A stretch of DNA of 64,000 nt from positions 169,875 to 233,874 of the forward strand of contig JBLXEV010000006.1 of assembly GCA_048262715.1 (NCBI GenBank). Direction: 5' to 3'. This DNA is from Albirhodobacter sp048262715. GTDB taxonomy: Bacteria; Pseudomonadota; Alphaproteobacteria; Rhodobacterales; Rhodobacteraceae. Positions 35,063 to 44,247 of this stretch are shown in pieces. The notes under the pieces were generated by a model. The model made no database searches. It was not told where the DNA came from and saw only the letters and a program-made list of their open reading frames with translations. The position numbers were made by a program, and so were the translations under genes. The stretch's first letter is position 1. Each line of letters starts with the position of its first letter.

Positions 35063-35455
35063 GTGCGAAACCAACCCATCTTCCCCGCCGACCGTCATGC
35101 CCTCTATGCGCAACACGGATATTCCGCCGCGATCCAATCCGGTGATCTTCTCTTCGTTTCTGGACAGGTCGGGAGTCGCGCAGATGGCACGCCCGAACCC
35201 GATTTTCCACGACAGGTTCAGCTGGCCTTCGACAATTTAACCGCAGTTCTGAAAGCCGCAGGCTGCGATCTAAGCGACATCGTTGATGTGACGACGTTTC
35301 ATACCAATCCTGAAGCGCAATTCGGCACTATCATGGAGGTCAAGAACCGCGTCTTTCCCAATGCGCCTTATCCGAACTGGACAGCCGTAGGGGTCACCTG
35401 GCTCGCTGGGTTCGACTTCGAGATCAAAGTCATTGCGCGCTGCCCGTCGCATTAA
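35063..35455 (+). CDS. RidA (YjgF/YER057c/UK114) family protein
   Basis: 130-residue Rid-family protein, normally a trimer. The typical GDLLFVSGQVG, QVQLAFDNLTAVLKAAGCDLSDIV and FEIKVIA segments are present. GTG 35063 is the start, with AAGGAG at 35048-35053. The position equivalent to the RidA catalytic Arg (R105, in ARSCVEV) reads NWTAVGV here, so it probably lacks classical enamine/imine deaminase activity and belongs to another Rid subgroup. Confidence 0.88.
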   Translation: MRNQPIFPADRHALYAQHGYSAAIQSGDLLFVSGQVGSRADGTPEPDFPRQVQLAFDNLTAVLKAAGCDLSDIVDVTTFHTNPEAQFGTIMEVKNRVFPNAPYPNWTAVGVTWLAGFDFEIKVIARCPSH

Positions 35456-35788
35456 CGCCGTGAGAGCAATGATGCTCGAAAAGCAATGCGGAGGGTGAAG
35501 CCTTAATAATAGGCCGTTGCGGGACATCACCCTTGCCTAGCGCGCAGCAGATTTCGCCAAAAGGGGACGCCAAGCTGCGCGCATAGAAAGATACCGACAG
35601 GGCCCATTCAGATGTTAGGCTGGCAGATGGGCACTTGCATCCCTGCCTTCCGCAACGACTTACCTGCTAAATTCAGAACAATTCCGTGAATTTTCAAAAA
35701 AATTCAAATACAGCCTCTTGTGCGCAACGCTTTGCCGCGCGCGTCGCCATCTGCCTATATGGTCCCACGTCCTATTGGAGAGATCGCT
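35456..35788. other. 333-bp intergenic region upstream of uraH
   Basis: Holds no convincing gene. The stretch around 35665-35715 is AT-rich (GAATTTTCAAAAAAATTC) and is the probable promoter region for uraH. Confidence 0.5.
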
Positions 35789-36142
35789 ATGACCGGATAC
35801 CTGACCACGCATGTGCTGGATACAGCGCGGGGCTGCCCTGCGGAGGGGTTGAGCATCGCGCTTTACCGGATCACCGGGGAAACCCGCACCCATCTAAAAA
35901 CCCTGCAAACAAATGCTGACGGGCGCACCGACGAGCAGATCCTGCCTACGGCGCAGTTTGAACCTGGAACCTATGAATTGGTCTTTCATGCAGGCGCCTA
36001 TCTGGATAGCTGCGGCACCCCACCAGAAGAGCCACGCTTTCTGGATGTAATCCCGCTGCGCTTTGGGATGTCGGAGGCGGCGCATTACCACGTGCCCTTG
36101 CTGCTCTCGCCCTTCGGCTATTCCACCTATCGCGGAAGCTAA
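35789..36142 (+). CDS. uraH: 5-hydroxyisourate hydrolase
   Basis: 117-residue transthyretin-like enzyme that hydrolyses 5-hydroxyisourate, the product of urate oxidation, to OHCU. Signature elements are TTHVLDTARGCPAEG at the N-terminus, HYHVPLLLSPFGYSTYRGS at the end, and the diagnostic C-terminal YRGS. The longer reading from 35720 adds non-homologous residues. The 3' end overlaps the convergent lysR gene by 3 bp. Confidence 0.95.
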   Translation: MTGYLTTHVLDTARGCPAEGLSIALYRITGETRTHLKTLQTNADGRTDEQILPTAQFEPGTYELVFHAGAYLDSCGTPPEEPRFLDVIPLRFGMSEAAHYHVPLLLSPFGYSTYRGS

Positions 36143-37056
36143 AACGTTTCGCTGTCGCGCACCGCTTGGCCAATCCGGTCGATCACAAAATCCATGAACA
36201 AACGCGACTTTGGATCTTGGCGTTTGCGATGTGTGAACAGGCAGGCCATCTGGATCGGTTCAGGCGGGGTTGCGGTGGCAACAGGCACCAGCCGCCCCGC
36301 GCGCAAGTGCTCCGCAACCTCGAAAATCGGCTTGAGCACGATCCCCTGCCCTGACAGGGCCCAATCGGTCAGGACATCGCCATCATCGGATTCGTAGCGC
36401 CCGCCGACCGCAAAGCGTTTCGGCCCCTCCGGCGTCATCAAACGCCATTGAAACTCCGGCGCGCCCGGAAACCGCAGGTTAAGGCATTCGTGCCGCTCGC
36501 GCAGCAGCGCCTCTCCCGAGACAGGATTACCGCGCTGCGCGATATAGTCGGGCGAGGCACAGAGCACCCGCTCCACATCCGCGATCTTGCGGATCCGCAG
36601 GTTGCTATCTTCCGGCTGGCCCAAGAAGAACGCTAGATCCAACCCTTCGGTCGTCAGATCGACATTGCGATCCGTGAGCCGCAGCCGCACAGAGACCTCA
36701 GGATAGGCTTTGAGAAACGCTGGAACCTGCGGCGCGATCAACCGACGACCGACCCCCAACGGCGACGCGACGAACAGCGCCCCCTTCGGATTATCGGTGA
36801 TCGAAACGACCTGCGCCTCGGCATTCCCCACCGATTCCAGAATATCGCAAGCGCCAGAGTAAAACGCCTTGCCCTGCTCTGTCGGGGTGAGGCTGCGGGT
36901 GGTGCGTTGAAACAGGCGCACGCTCAGATGCTCTTCAAGCTGCGAAATCCGTGACGAGGTAACCGCCGGAGAAATCCGAAGGTCTCGCCCTGCGGCGGAC
37001 ATGCTGCCCAACTCATAGACGCGCACGAAGGTTCGGATATTATCGAGATATGACAT
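36139..37056 (-). CDS. LysR-family regulator adjacent to puuD (upstream)
   Basis: 305 residues: winged helix-turn-helix 1-60 (GSMSAAGRDLRISPAVTSSRISQLEEHL) and a LysR substrate-binding domain. It is divergent from puuD and closely resembles the second LysR at 38396 (shared GRDLR, RTTRSL-PTE, GRRLIAP, DLAFFLG and SDDGDVLTDWAL-type blocks). ATG 37056 begins the conserved N-terminus. Probably regulates purine genes in response to a purine intermediate. Confidence 0.9.
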   Translation of the reverse strand: MSYLDNIRTFVRVYELGSMSAAGRDLRISPAVTSSRISQLEEHLSVRLFQRTTRSLTPTEQGKAFYSGACDILESVGNAEAQVVSITDNPKGALFVASPLGVGRRLIAPQVPAFLKAYPEVSVRLRLTDRNVDLTTEGLDLAFFLGQPEDSNLRIRKIADVERVLCASPDYIAQRGNPVSGEALLRERHECLNLRFPGAPEFQWRLMTPEGPKRFAVGGRYESDDGDVLTDWALSGQGIVLKPIFEVAEHLRAGRLVPVATATPPEPIQMACLFTHRKRQDPKSRLFMDFVIDRIGQAVRDSETF

Positions 37057-37107
37057 TGTTCTGATTTTTTTGACGCTGCTTGGTATTTTGCGATAATAGC
37101 AGAACAA
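37056..37107. promoter_or_regulatory. Inverted repeat in the lysR-puuD intergenic region
   Basis: TTGTTCTG (37056-37063) and CAGAACAA (37100-37107) are 8-bp inverted arms 44 bp apart centre to centre, about four helical turns. The left arm abuts the lysR start codon. The layout suits a LysR tetramer binding both half-sites. Confidence 0.45.
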
Positions 37108-37158
37108 TTGCCACCCGCCTAGACTATACAGTGAAATTCGAATCTAGGGAGAAGCGCC

Positions 37159-38391
37159 ATGTATGATCTGGCTGTCTTGTGGGATTGGGCCGCTTTTGCG
37201 GTCCGTTGGTTGCACGTCGTCACGGCGATGGCATGGATTGGCGCGTCGTTCTATTTCATCGCGCTAGATCTCGGGCTGAAGAAAGTGCCGAATATGCCTG
37301 TTGGAGCGCATGGCGAAGAATGGCAGGTGCATGGCGGCGGGTTCTACCACATCCAGAAATATCTGGTCGCCCCCGAACACATGCCCGAGCACCTGATCTG
37401 GCACAAATGGCAAAGCTATATGACTTGGGTCTCGGGCGCGACGCTGCTGATGATCGTCTATTGGGTCGGCGGCGAGCTGTTCTTGCTCGATCCCACCAAG
37501 GCGGATCTGACCTTATGGCAAGGCATTGCGATCTCGGGTGGCTCCCTGACCATCGGCTGGATCTGCTACGATATTATGTGCAAATCCAAACTGGGCGAGC
37601 GGCCCACCCTGCTGATGCTCTTGCTGTTCGTGATCCTCGTCGTGATGTCCTGGGGCTATAACCAGATCTTCACGGGCCGCGCGGCACTGCTGCATCTGGG
37701 CGCTTTCACCGCAACGATCATGACGGCCAATGTGTTCTTCATCATCATGCCGAACCAGCGCGTCGTGGTGAAGGATCTGCAAGAGGGCCGCACCCCTGAT
37801 CCGAAATATGGCAAGATCGCCAAGCTGCGCTCGACCCATAACAACTATCTGACACTCCCCGTTGTGTTCCTGATGCTCTCCACCCATTACCCGCTGTCCT
37901 TCGCGACCGAGCATAGCTGGATCATCGCCAGCCTTGTGTTCCTCACCGGCGTTACTATCCGGCATTACTTCAACACGATGCATGCCACCGGCAAAGGGCC
38001 GCATTGGACATGGGCGGTGACGGTGCTGCTGTTCGTGCTAATCGCGTGGCTCTCCACCGCGTCGATGGGCGACAGCTATGACGAGGCCGAAGCCCGCCCG
38101 CTGACCGCCGCCGAGCAGCAATATGCTTCTGCCGCAGGGTTTGAGGAGGCCTATGATGTGGTGATCTCGAACTGCTCGATGTGCCACGCGCGCGAACCTG
38201 TCTGGGAGGGGCTGCAATGGCCGCCCAAAGGGGTCGTGCTGGAAACCGAAAGCGATGTGGCGCGCCATGCGCCGCAGATCTACATGCATGCGGGCCTCAG
38301 CCATGCGATGCCGCCGCCCAATGCGATCCAGATGGAAGACGACGCACGTCGCAAGATCGTGGCATGGATGCGCAGCGCCGAGGCGAACTGA
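37159..38391 (+). CDS. puuD: Membrane-bound urate oxidase PuuD with cytochrome c domain
   Basis: Oxidises urate to 5-hydroxyisourate at the inner membrane, passing electrons to the respiratory chain instead of making H2O2 as uricase does. 410 residues: about eight membrane segments from residue 10 to 310, then a C-terminal cytochrome c domain with C339-S-M-C342-H343 and a downstream Met in SHAMPPPN. Its product feeds UraH. The neighbouring xdh and guaD genes supply urate from purines. Confidence 0.95.
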   Translation: MYDLAVLWDWAAFAVRWLHVVTAMAWIGASFYFIALDLGLKKVPNMPVGAHGEEWQVHGGGFYHIQKYLVAPEHMPEHLIWHKWQSYMTWVSGATLLMIVYWVGGELFLLDPTKADLTLWQGIAISGGSLTIGWICYDIMCKSKLGERPTLLMLLLFVILVVMSWGYNQIFTGRAALLHLGAFTATIMTANVFFIIMPNQRVVVKDLQEGRTPDPKYGKIAKLRSTHNNYLTLPVVFLMLSTHYPLSFATEHSWIIASLVFLTGVTIRHYFNTMHATGKGPHWTWAVTVLLFVLIAWLSTASMGDSYDEAEARPLTAAEQQYASAAGFEEAYDVVISNCSMCHAREPVWEGLQWPPKGVVLETESDVARHAPQIYMHAGLSHAMPPPNAIQMEDDARRKIVAWMRSAEAN

Positions 38392-38395
38392 GCCC

Positions 38396-39304
38396 CTAAC
38401 CTGCGGGCAACAGCCCCTCGCAATGTTTCACCACGAAATCAACGAAGAGCCGCACCTTTGGATCCTGCAATTTCTTATGCGGATACAAACAGCCGAAAAT
38501 CGTCGGCACGGGCGGCGTCTCGGGCAAGATCTCGACAAGGTCGCCGCGCGCCAAATGTGCGGCCACATCAAAGCGCGGCTTGTTGACGATGCCGCGCCCA
38601 TCCAAAGCCCAATCGGTCAGCACATCCCCATCATCCGCATCGTATTTGCCTGCGACCTCCAGCTTTTGCGGGCCCAGCGCCGTTTGCAGCGTCCAGAAAT
38701 ATTCGGGCGAGCGCGGATAGCGCAGCAGCAGGCAATTATGCGCGGAATCCATCAGATCCTCGGGGCGTTGCGGCACCCCCCTCTGTGCCAGATAGCGCGG
38801 CGCGGCGCAGAGCACGCGGGCGCAATCGGCGATCTTGCGCAGCTTCATATTGGAATCGCTCGGCGTGCCGATGAAGAACGCGATATCCAGACCATCGGCC
38901 AAAATATCCACCTTGCGATCCGACAGGCGCATCCGCACCCGCGTATCGGGGAAGGCCTCGACAAATCGGGGCACCAAGGGCGCGATCAGCCGCCTGCCCG
39001 CCCCTAAAGGCGCTGTGATCTGGATCGTTCCGCGCGGGCGGGTGGAGTAGTTCGCGACCTTGGCCTCTGCGCTCTCAAGCGCGCCCAGAACCGCCCGCGC
39101 CTCCTCATAAAACACATGGCCCACCTCGGTCGGCGACAAGGACCGCGTGGTCCGGTTGAACAGCCGCACCCCGAGGTGTTTTTCCAATTCTTTGATGCGT
39201 TTGCTGGCCACCGCAGGCGTCAGCCGCAGATCCCGGCCGCCAGAGGTGATGCTCCCCAACTCGACCACGCGCACGAAGACTTTCAGGCTCTCGATATAGG
39301 ACAT
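38396..39304 (-). CDS. LysR-family regulator between puuD and xdhA
   Basis: 302-residue LysR protein with the usual helix-turn-helix (GSITSGGRDLRLTPAVASKRIKELEKHL) and effector domain. It is a near paralogue of the regulator at 36139-37056. It converges with puuD and diverges from xdhA, so it may control xdhABC. Confidence 0.9.
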   Translation of the reverse strand: MSYIESLKVFVRVVELGSITSGGRDLRLTPAVASKRIKELEKHLGVRLFNRTTRSLSPTEVGHVFYEEARAVLGALESAEAKVANYSTRPRGTIQITAPLGAGRRLIAPLVPRFVEAFPDTRVRMRLSDRKVDILADGLDIAFFIGTPSDSNMKLRKIADCARVLCAAPRYLAQRGVPQRPEDLMDSAHNCLLLRYPRSPEYFWTLQTALGPQKLEVAGKYDADDGDVLTDWALDGRGIVNKPRFDVAAHLARGDLVEILPETPPVPTIFGCLYPHKKLQDPKVRLFVDFVVKHCEGLLPAG

Positions 39305-39339
39305 GGCTTGCGGCTCCGGTGATGGCTGGCTGCCAGATC

Positions 39340-39362
39340 ATAGTCGCGTTTTGCGCGATTAT
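39340..39362. promoter_or_regulatory. Near-palindrome upstream of the second lysR
   Basis: ATAGTCGCG-TTTTG-CGCGATTAT, nine-base arms with one mismatch, in the divergent region between lysR and xdhA. Candidate LysR or other regulator site. Confidence 0.45.
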
Positions 39363-39486
39363 TTTCAACAGATCATTCAAAGTCTTTGCCGATTGGAACT
39401 CTTATTCGATGCAGTGGCCTGCCGTATCGTGGCTCGAATCCCATCCGCCCGTCGTGGCGTGACAGGCGACCTGAGGAGGCCCCCCG

Positions 39487-40980
39487 ATGACCGACCGTCT
39501 TACGACCCACAGCACCAACACCCACCGCAGCGAGATCCGTTTTCTGCTCAATGGCCGCGAGGTCAGCGTATCAGACGTTGGCGCCAGCCAGACTTTGCTT
39601 GATTTTCTGCGCCTTGATCGCCGGATGACTGGCACCAAGGAAGGCTGCGCCGAGGGCGATTGCGGTGCTTGCACCGTGCTTGTCGGGCGCTTGGGCCCGC
39701 TCGGGCTGAGCTATGCGCCCGTCAATGCCTGCATCCGCTTTCTGGCCTCGCTCGATGGCTGCCATGTGGTCACGATTGAAGATCTGAGCGGCCCCGACGG
39801 ACGGCTGCACCCCGTGCAGCAGGCGATGGTCGATCACCACGGCAGCCAGTGCGGATTTTGTACACCGGGCTTTGTGATGGCGCTCTACGCGCTGTGGATG
39901 GCCGTGCCGGAGCCGACTGAGGCGCAGGTTGAAACCGCGCTGCAGGGCAATCTATGCCGTTGCACGGGCTATGCTCCGATTATCCGCGCCGCTGTGGCTG
40001 TGAGCCGCTACGGCGCGCCCGCCGCAGATCACCTGAACACCGAACGCACGCGGGTCACCGAGCATCTGCGCGCCCTGCGCGACGGGCGGCGCGTCATGAC
40101 GCGCACGGACGGGGATGCGGCAATCCTGCCCGCCGATGTGGATGACCTCGCGGCCGCCCTTTTGGACTATCCGAACGCGACCTTGATCGCGGGGGCCACC
40201 GATGTGGGCCTCTGGGTCACCAAATTCTTGCGCCCGATTGGCCCCGCAATTTTCCTCGGCCATCTGGACGCGCTGAAAGCGGTCTATGTCGATGGCGATG
40301 CCCTGCATATCGGCGCAGGCGCGAGCTATAGCGAGTGTCAGGCCGCGATTTCTGGCCGTTTCCCGCATCTGGCACCCTATTGGAACCGGATCGCCGGATG
40401 GCAGGTGCGCAATATGGGCACGGTGGGCGGCAATATCGCCAATGGCTCTCCGATCGGGGATACGCCGCCGGTGCTGATCGCGCTGGGGGCCGAGATCACC
40501 CTGCGCCGTGGCGCGGACCGCCGGACCCTGCCGCTGGAGCGTTTCTTCATTGATTACGGCAAGCAAGACCGTGCAGCGGGCGAGTTTGTCGAAAGCATCC
40601 GCGTGCCCTTGCCCGCCGCGGGTCAGATCGACGCCGCCTACAAAATCTCCAAACGACGGGATGAGGATATTTCCTCGGTCGCCGCTGGGATCAGCCTCAC
40701 GCGGGCTGGCCGCACGATCACCGAGGCGCGGATCGCCTTTGGCGGCATGGCAGCCACCCCGAAACGCGCCGCCAAAGCCGAGGCTGCGCTGAACGGAGCG
40801 GAGTGGTCGGAGACCGCCTTCGAGCAAGCGGCACGCGCCTTGGCACAGGATTTCACCCCGCTCAGCGATTGGCGCGCCTCTTCTGAGTACCGGATGCTGG
40901 CCGCGCAAAACCTGCTGCGGCGGTTCTTCCTTGAGCACGATGAGGCCACGTCAACGCCGATCCAACTGGCAACCGCGTAA
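39487..40980 (+). CDS. xdhA: Xanthine dehydrogenase small subunit XdhA
   Basis: Electron-transfer subunit of xanthine dehydrogenase (hypoxanthine to xanthine to urate), 497 residues. Domains in order: plant-type 2Fe-2S (C54, C59, C62 in GCAEGDCGACTV), helical 2Fe-2S (CGFCTPG and NLCRCTGY), FAD-binding domain (ATLIAGATDVGLWV, GNIANGSPIGDT) and CO-dehydrogenase flavoprotein C-terminal domain. Cytosolic. First gene of xdhABC. Confidence 0.95.
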   Translation: MTDRLTTHSTNTHRSEIRFLLNGREVSVSDVGASQTLLDFLRLDRRMTGTKEGCAEGDCGACTVLVGRLGPLGLSYAPVNACIRFLASLDGCHVVTIEDLSGPDGRLHPVQQAMVDHHGSQCGFCTPGFVMALYALWMAVPEPTEAQVETALQGNLCRCTGYAPIIRAAVAVSRYGAPAADHLNTERTRVTEHLRALRDGRRVMTRTDGDAAILPADVDDLAAALLDYPNATLIAGATDVGLWVTKFLRPIGPAIFLGHLDALKAVYVDGDALHIGAGASYSECQAAISGRFPHLAPYWNRIAGWQVRNMGTVGGNIANGSPIGDTPPVLIALGAEITLRRGADRRTLPLERFFIDYGKQDRAAGEFVESIRVPLPAAGQIDAAYKISKRRDEDISSVAAGISLTRAGRTITEARIAFGGMAATPKRAAKAEAALNGAEWSETAFEQAARALAQDFTPLSDWRASSEYRMLAAQNLLRRFFLEHDEATSTPIQLATA

Positions 40981-40995
40981 CGAAAGGGACATGAG

Positions 40996-43326
40996 ATGAA
41001 AGACGATATTTCGGCCCGCAGCGCGGCCCAGACCAGCCGCATTCACGACAGCGCCTTCAAACATGTCACCGGAACCGCCGATTACACCGATGATATCGCG
41101 CTGCCAGAGGGCACGTTGCACGCCTATCTGGGCGTCTCGAACGTGGCCCATGCCACGCTGCACGGCCTCGATCTGAGCGCGGTGCGCGCGGCCTCCGGCG
41201 TGGTGGGCGTGCTGACCGCCGCCGATGTGCTCGGCGCCAATGATATCAGCCCCACGGGCCGCAACGACGAACCCGTCTTCCCCACGGATAAGATCGAGTT
41301 CCACGGCCAGCCGCTGTTTGCGGTGATCGCCGAAACCCGCGATGCGGCGCGGCGCGCGGCGGAACTGGCGAAGGTCGATTGCACCGTTCTGCCCCATGCG
41401 CTGGACCCGATTGCCGCGCAGGAGGCGGGCTATCCCCATGTCACCCCGCCGCTGAAACTGGAGCGCGGCGCGGTCGAGGACGGCTTTGCTGCCGCGCCCA
41501 ACCGCCTGCAAGGCCGCATCACCATCGGCGGGCAGGATCACATGTATCTTGAGGGGCATATCGCCTTCGCCATTCCCGGCGAGGATGAGGATGTCGCGCT
41601 GCATTGCTCCACCCAGCACCCCTCCGAGGCGCAGCATATGGTGGCGCATGTTCTGGGGATTCCCTCCAATGCGGTCACCGTGAACGTGCGCCGTATGGGC
41701 GGCGGTTTTGGCGGCAAGGAAAGCCAGATGAACCTGTTTTGCGTGGTCGCCGCGATGGCCGCCAAGAAATGGAACCGCGCCGTCAAAATCCGCCCCGACC
41801 GCGATCAGGACATGACCTCCACCGGCAAACGCCATGATTTCGTAGTCGATTACGATGTCGGCTTTGACGATGACGGCCGGATTCAAGCGGTGGAAAGCTG
41901 CTTTGCCGCGCGCTGCGGCTATTCCTCGGATCTCTCGGGCCCTGTTACAGACCGCGCCCTGTTCCATGCCGATAACGCCTATTTCTACCCCCATGTGCGG
42001 CTCACCAGCCGCCCGATGAAGACCAATACCGTCTCGAACACCGCCTTTCGCGGCTTTGGCGGCCCACAAGGCGTCGTCGCCGCCGAGCGCATGATCGAAG
42101 AGATCGCCTATGCAACGGGCCGTGATCCGCTGGATGTGCGCAAGGTCAATTTCTACGGCGATGCGGGCCGCGATCTGACGCCCTATCACCAGCAGGTCGA
42201 GGATAATATCATTGGCCGATTGGTGGAGGAGCTGGAGAAGAGCGCCGCCTATCGCCAGCGCCGTCAGGAGATCATCGCCTATAACGCAAGCTCGAAAATC
42301 CTGAAAAAAGGCATCGCGTTGACGCCTGTCAAATTCGGGATTTCCTTCACCGCGACCCATTACAATCAGGCCGGGGCCTTGCTCCATGTCTATAACGACG
42401 GCTCCATCGCGCTGAACCACGGCGGCACCGAGATGGGCCAAGGGTTAAACACCAAAGTGGCGCAGATCGTGGCCGAGGCCTTCGGGGTCGATTTCGAGCG
42501 GATCAAGATCACCAAGACCACCACCGAGAAAGTCCCGAACACCTCCGCCACGGCGGCTTCCTCTGGCTCGGATCTCAACGGGATGGCGGCGCTGAACGCG
42601 GTCGAGCAGATCAAGGCGCGGTTGGTGGCCTTCGCGAGCACGCAATGGAATGTCGCGCCGGAAGAGATCAGCTTTAGCGCCAATCAGGTGCAAATCGGCG
42701 ACACTGCGGTTCCGTTCAATCAGTTCATCAAACAGGCCTATATGGCGCGGGTGCAGCTTTCGGCGGCGGGCTTTTACAAAACGCCGAAGATCCACTGGGA
42801 TCGCGCCACCGGCAAGGGTCGGCCTTTCTACTATTACGCGTATGGCGCCTCGTGTTCCGAGGTCACGATTGACACATTGACCGGCGAATACCGCGTGGAG
42901 CGGACCGATATCCTGCATGACGTGGGCCGCTCGTTGAACCCTGTGCTGGATAAGGGCCAAGTGGAAGGCGCGTTCATTCAGGGGATGGGCTGGCTGACCA
43001 CTGAGGAACTGTGGTGGGATAGTTCGGGTCGGCTGCGCACCCATGCGCCCTCGACCTATAAGATCCCGCTCGCGAGCGACCGCCCGCGCCAGTTCACGGT
43101 GAACCTTGCGGATTGGTCCGAAAACCGAGAGCTGACGATCAAGCGCTCGAAAGCCGTGGGTGAGCCGCCGTTCATGCTGGGGATTTCGGTGTTTGAGGCG
43201 CTGTCGATGGCGGTGGCCTCGGTGGCGGATTACAAAATCTGCCCCCGTCTTGACGCGCCCGCGACGCCCGAACGGGTGCTGATGGCGGTCACCAAGTTGC
43301 GCGCGCTCCGGGCGACTGAGGCCTGA
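40996..43326 (+). CDS. xdhB: Xanthine dehydrogenase molybdenum-binding subunit XdhB
   Basis: 776-residue catalytic subunit carrying the molybdopterin cofactor. Visible markers are MGGGFGGKES, FRGFGGPQG, the cofactor loops GGTEMGQGLNTK and TAASSGSDLNG, and the active-site Glu in KAVGEPPFML. It starts 15 bp after xdhA and pairs with it as a heterodimer or dimer of heterodimers. Confidence 0.96.
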   Translation: MKDDISARSAAQTSRIHDSAFKHVTGTADYTDDIALPEGTLHAYLGVSNVAHATLHGLDLSAVRAASGVVGVLTAADVLGANDISPTGRNDEPVFPTDKIEFHGQPLFAVIAETRDAARRAAELAKVDCTVLPHALDPIAAQEAGYPHVTPPLKLERGAVEDGFAAAPNRLQGRITIGGQDHMYLEGHIAFAIPGEDEDVALHCSTQHPSEAQHMVAHVLGIPSNAVTVNVRRMGGGFGGKESQMNLFCVVAAMAAKKWNRAVKIRPDRDQDMTSTGKRHDFVVDYDVGFDDDGRIQAVESCFAARCGYSSDLSGPVTDRALFHADNAYFYPHVRLTSRPMKTNTVSNTAFRGFGGPQGVVAAERMIEEIAYATGRDPLDVRKVNFYGDAGRDLTPYHQQVEDNIIGRLVEELEKSAAYRQRRQEIIAYNASSKILKKGIALTPVKFGISFTATHYNQAGALLHVYNDGSIALNHGGTEMGQGLNTKVAQIVAEAFGVDFERIKITKTTTEKVPNTSATAASSGSDLNGMAALNAVEQIKARLVAFASTQWNVAPEEISFSANQVQIGDTAVPFNQFIKQAYMARVQLSAAGFYKTPKIHWDRATGKGRPFYYYAYGASCSEVTIDTLTGEYRVERTDILHDVGRSLNPVLDKGQVEGAFIQGMGWLTTEELWWDSSGRLRTHAPSTYKIPLASDRPRQFTVNLADWSENRELTIKRSKAVGEPPFMLGISVFEALSMAVASVADYKICPRLDAPATPERVLMAVTKLRALRATEA

Positions 43327-43328
43327 GC

Positions 43329-44204
43329 ATGACCCCGCGCGCGCTGCAATCCTTCCTCTCCGCCCATGCTTCCATCATCCGTGTGGAACTGACGCGGGTG
43401 CGAGGCTCCTCACCGCGCAATGAGGGCGCCGAGATGTTCGTGGCCCAAGGCGGGCTGCTGGGCACGATCGGCGGCGGGCAGCTCGAGTATCTGGCGATCG
43501 AGCGCGCCCGCAGGATGCTGCGCGACGGAGATCTGAACGCATGGATGGATGTGCCGCTCGGGCCAGAGATCGGCCAATGCTGCGGCGGGCGCGTGGAGCT
43601 GTCGCTGGCGCGGCTGCGCCCGCGGGATCTGCGCGCGGCACTGTCCCGCGCGCAGGCAGAGCAGCAAGCACGGCCTTCGGTTTATGTCTTGGGGGCGGGC
43701 CATGTGGGGCGCGCGCTGGCGGATTTGCTCCAGCATCTCCCCGTCAACTGCGTGCTTATCGACACCCGCCGCGAGGAGCTGGCGCTCAGCCGCGCGGAGG
43801 TAGAGACACGGCTGAGCGTGATCCCCGAACATGAGATCGCCACCGCCCCCCCGCGCAGCGCTTTTGTGGTGCTGACCCACGATCACGGGCTCGATTTCTT
43901 GCTCACAGCAGCGGCATTGGAGCGTAAGGATGCCGCCTATGTCGGCATGATCGGTTCCGCCACCAAACGCATAAAATTTCGCAATTGGCTGCGCCAGCAG
44001 GGCTGCGGCCAAGGCATCAACGACTTGATTTGCCCCATTGGGGCAAGCGGCAGCCGCGATAAGCGGCCCAGCGTCATCGCAGCCTTCGTGGTTGCCGAGG
44101 TGATGGCTGAATTGACCTCTGAAACTGTCGCAGGGATCCCGATACGGGAAAACGAAGCGCCCACAGTGGGCGAACAATCTGACCGGACGGGGAGGACTGC
44201 CTGA
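43329..44204 (+). CDS. xdhC: Xanthine dehydrogenase accessory protein XdhC
   Basis: 291-residue chaperone that binds and sulfurates the molybdenum cofactor before insertion into XdhB. The N-terminal XdhC/CoxI block (VRGSSPRNEGAEMFV, GTIGGGQLE, CCGGRVEL) and the C-terminal Rossmann domain (VLGAGHVGRAL, YVGMIGSATKR) are present. It follows xdhB with 2 nt between them. Confidence 0.94.
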   Translation: MTPRALQSFLSAHASIIRVELTRVRGSSPRNEGAEMFVAQGGLLGTIGGGQLEYLAIERARRMLRDGDLNAWMDVPLGPEIGQCCGGRVELSLARLRPRDLRAALSRAQAEQQARPSVYVLGAGHVGRALADLLQHLPVNCVLIDTRREELALSRAEVETRLSVIPEHEIATAPPRSAFVVLTHDHGLDFLLTAAALERKDAAYVGMIGSATKRIKFRNWLRQQGCGQGINDLICPIGASGSRDKRPSVIAAFVVAEVMAELTSETVAGIPIRENEAPTVGEQSDRTGRTA

Positions 44205-44247
44205 CATCAGGCGGTGAGATCCGGTCGCAGTGGAGGAGAGACCCGTC

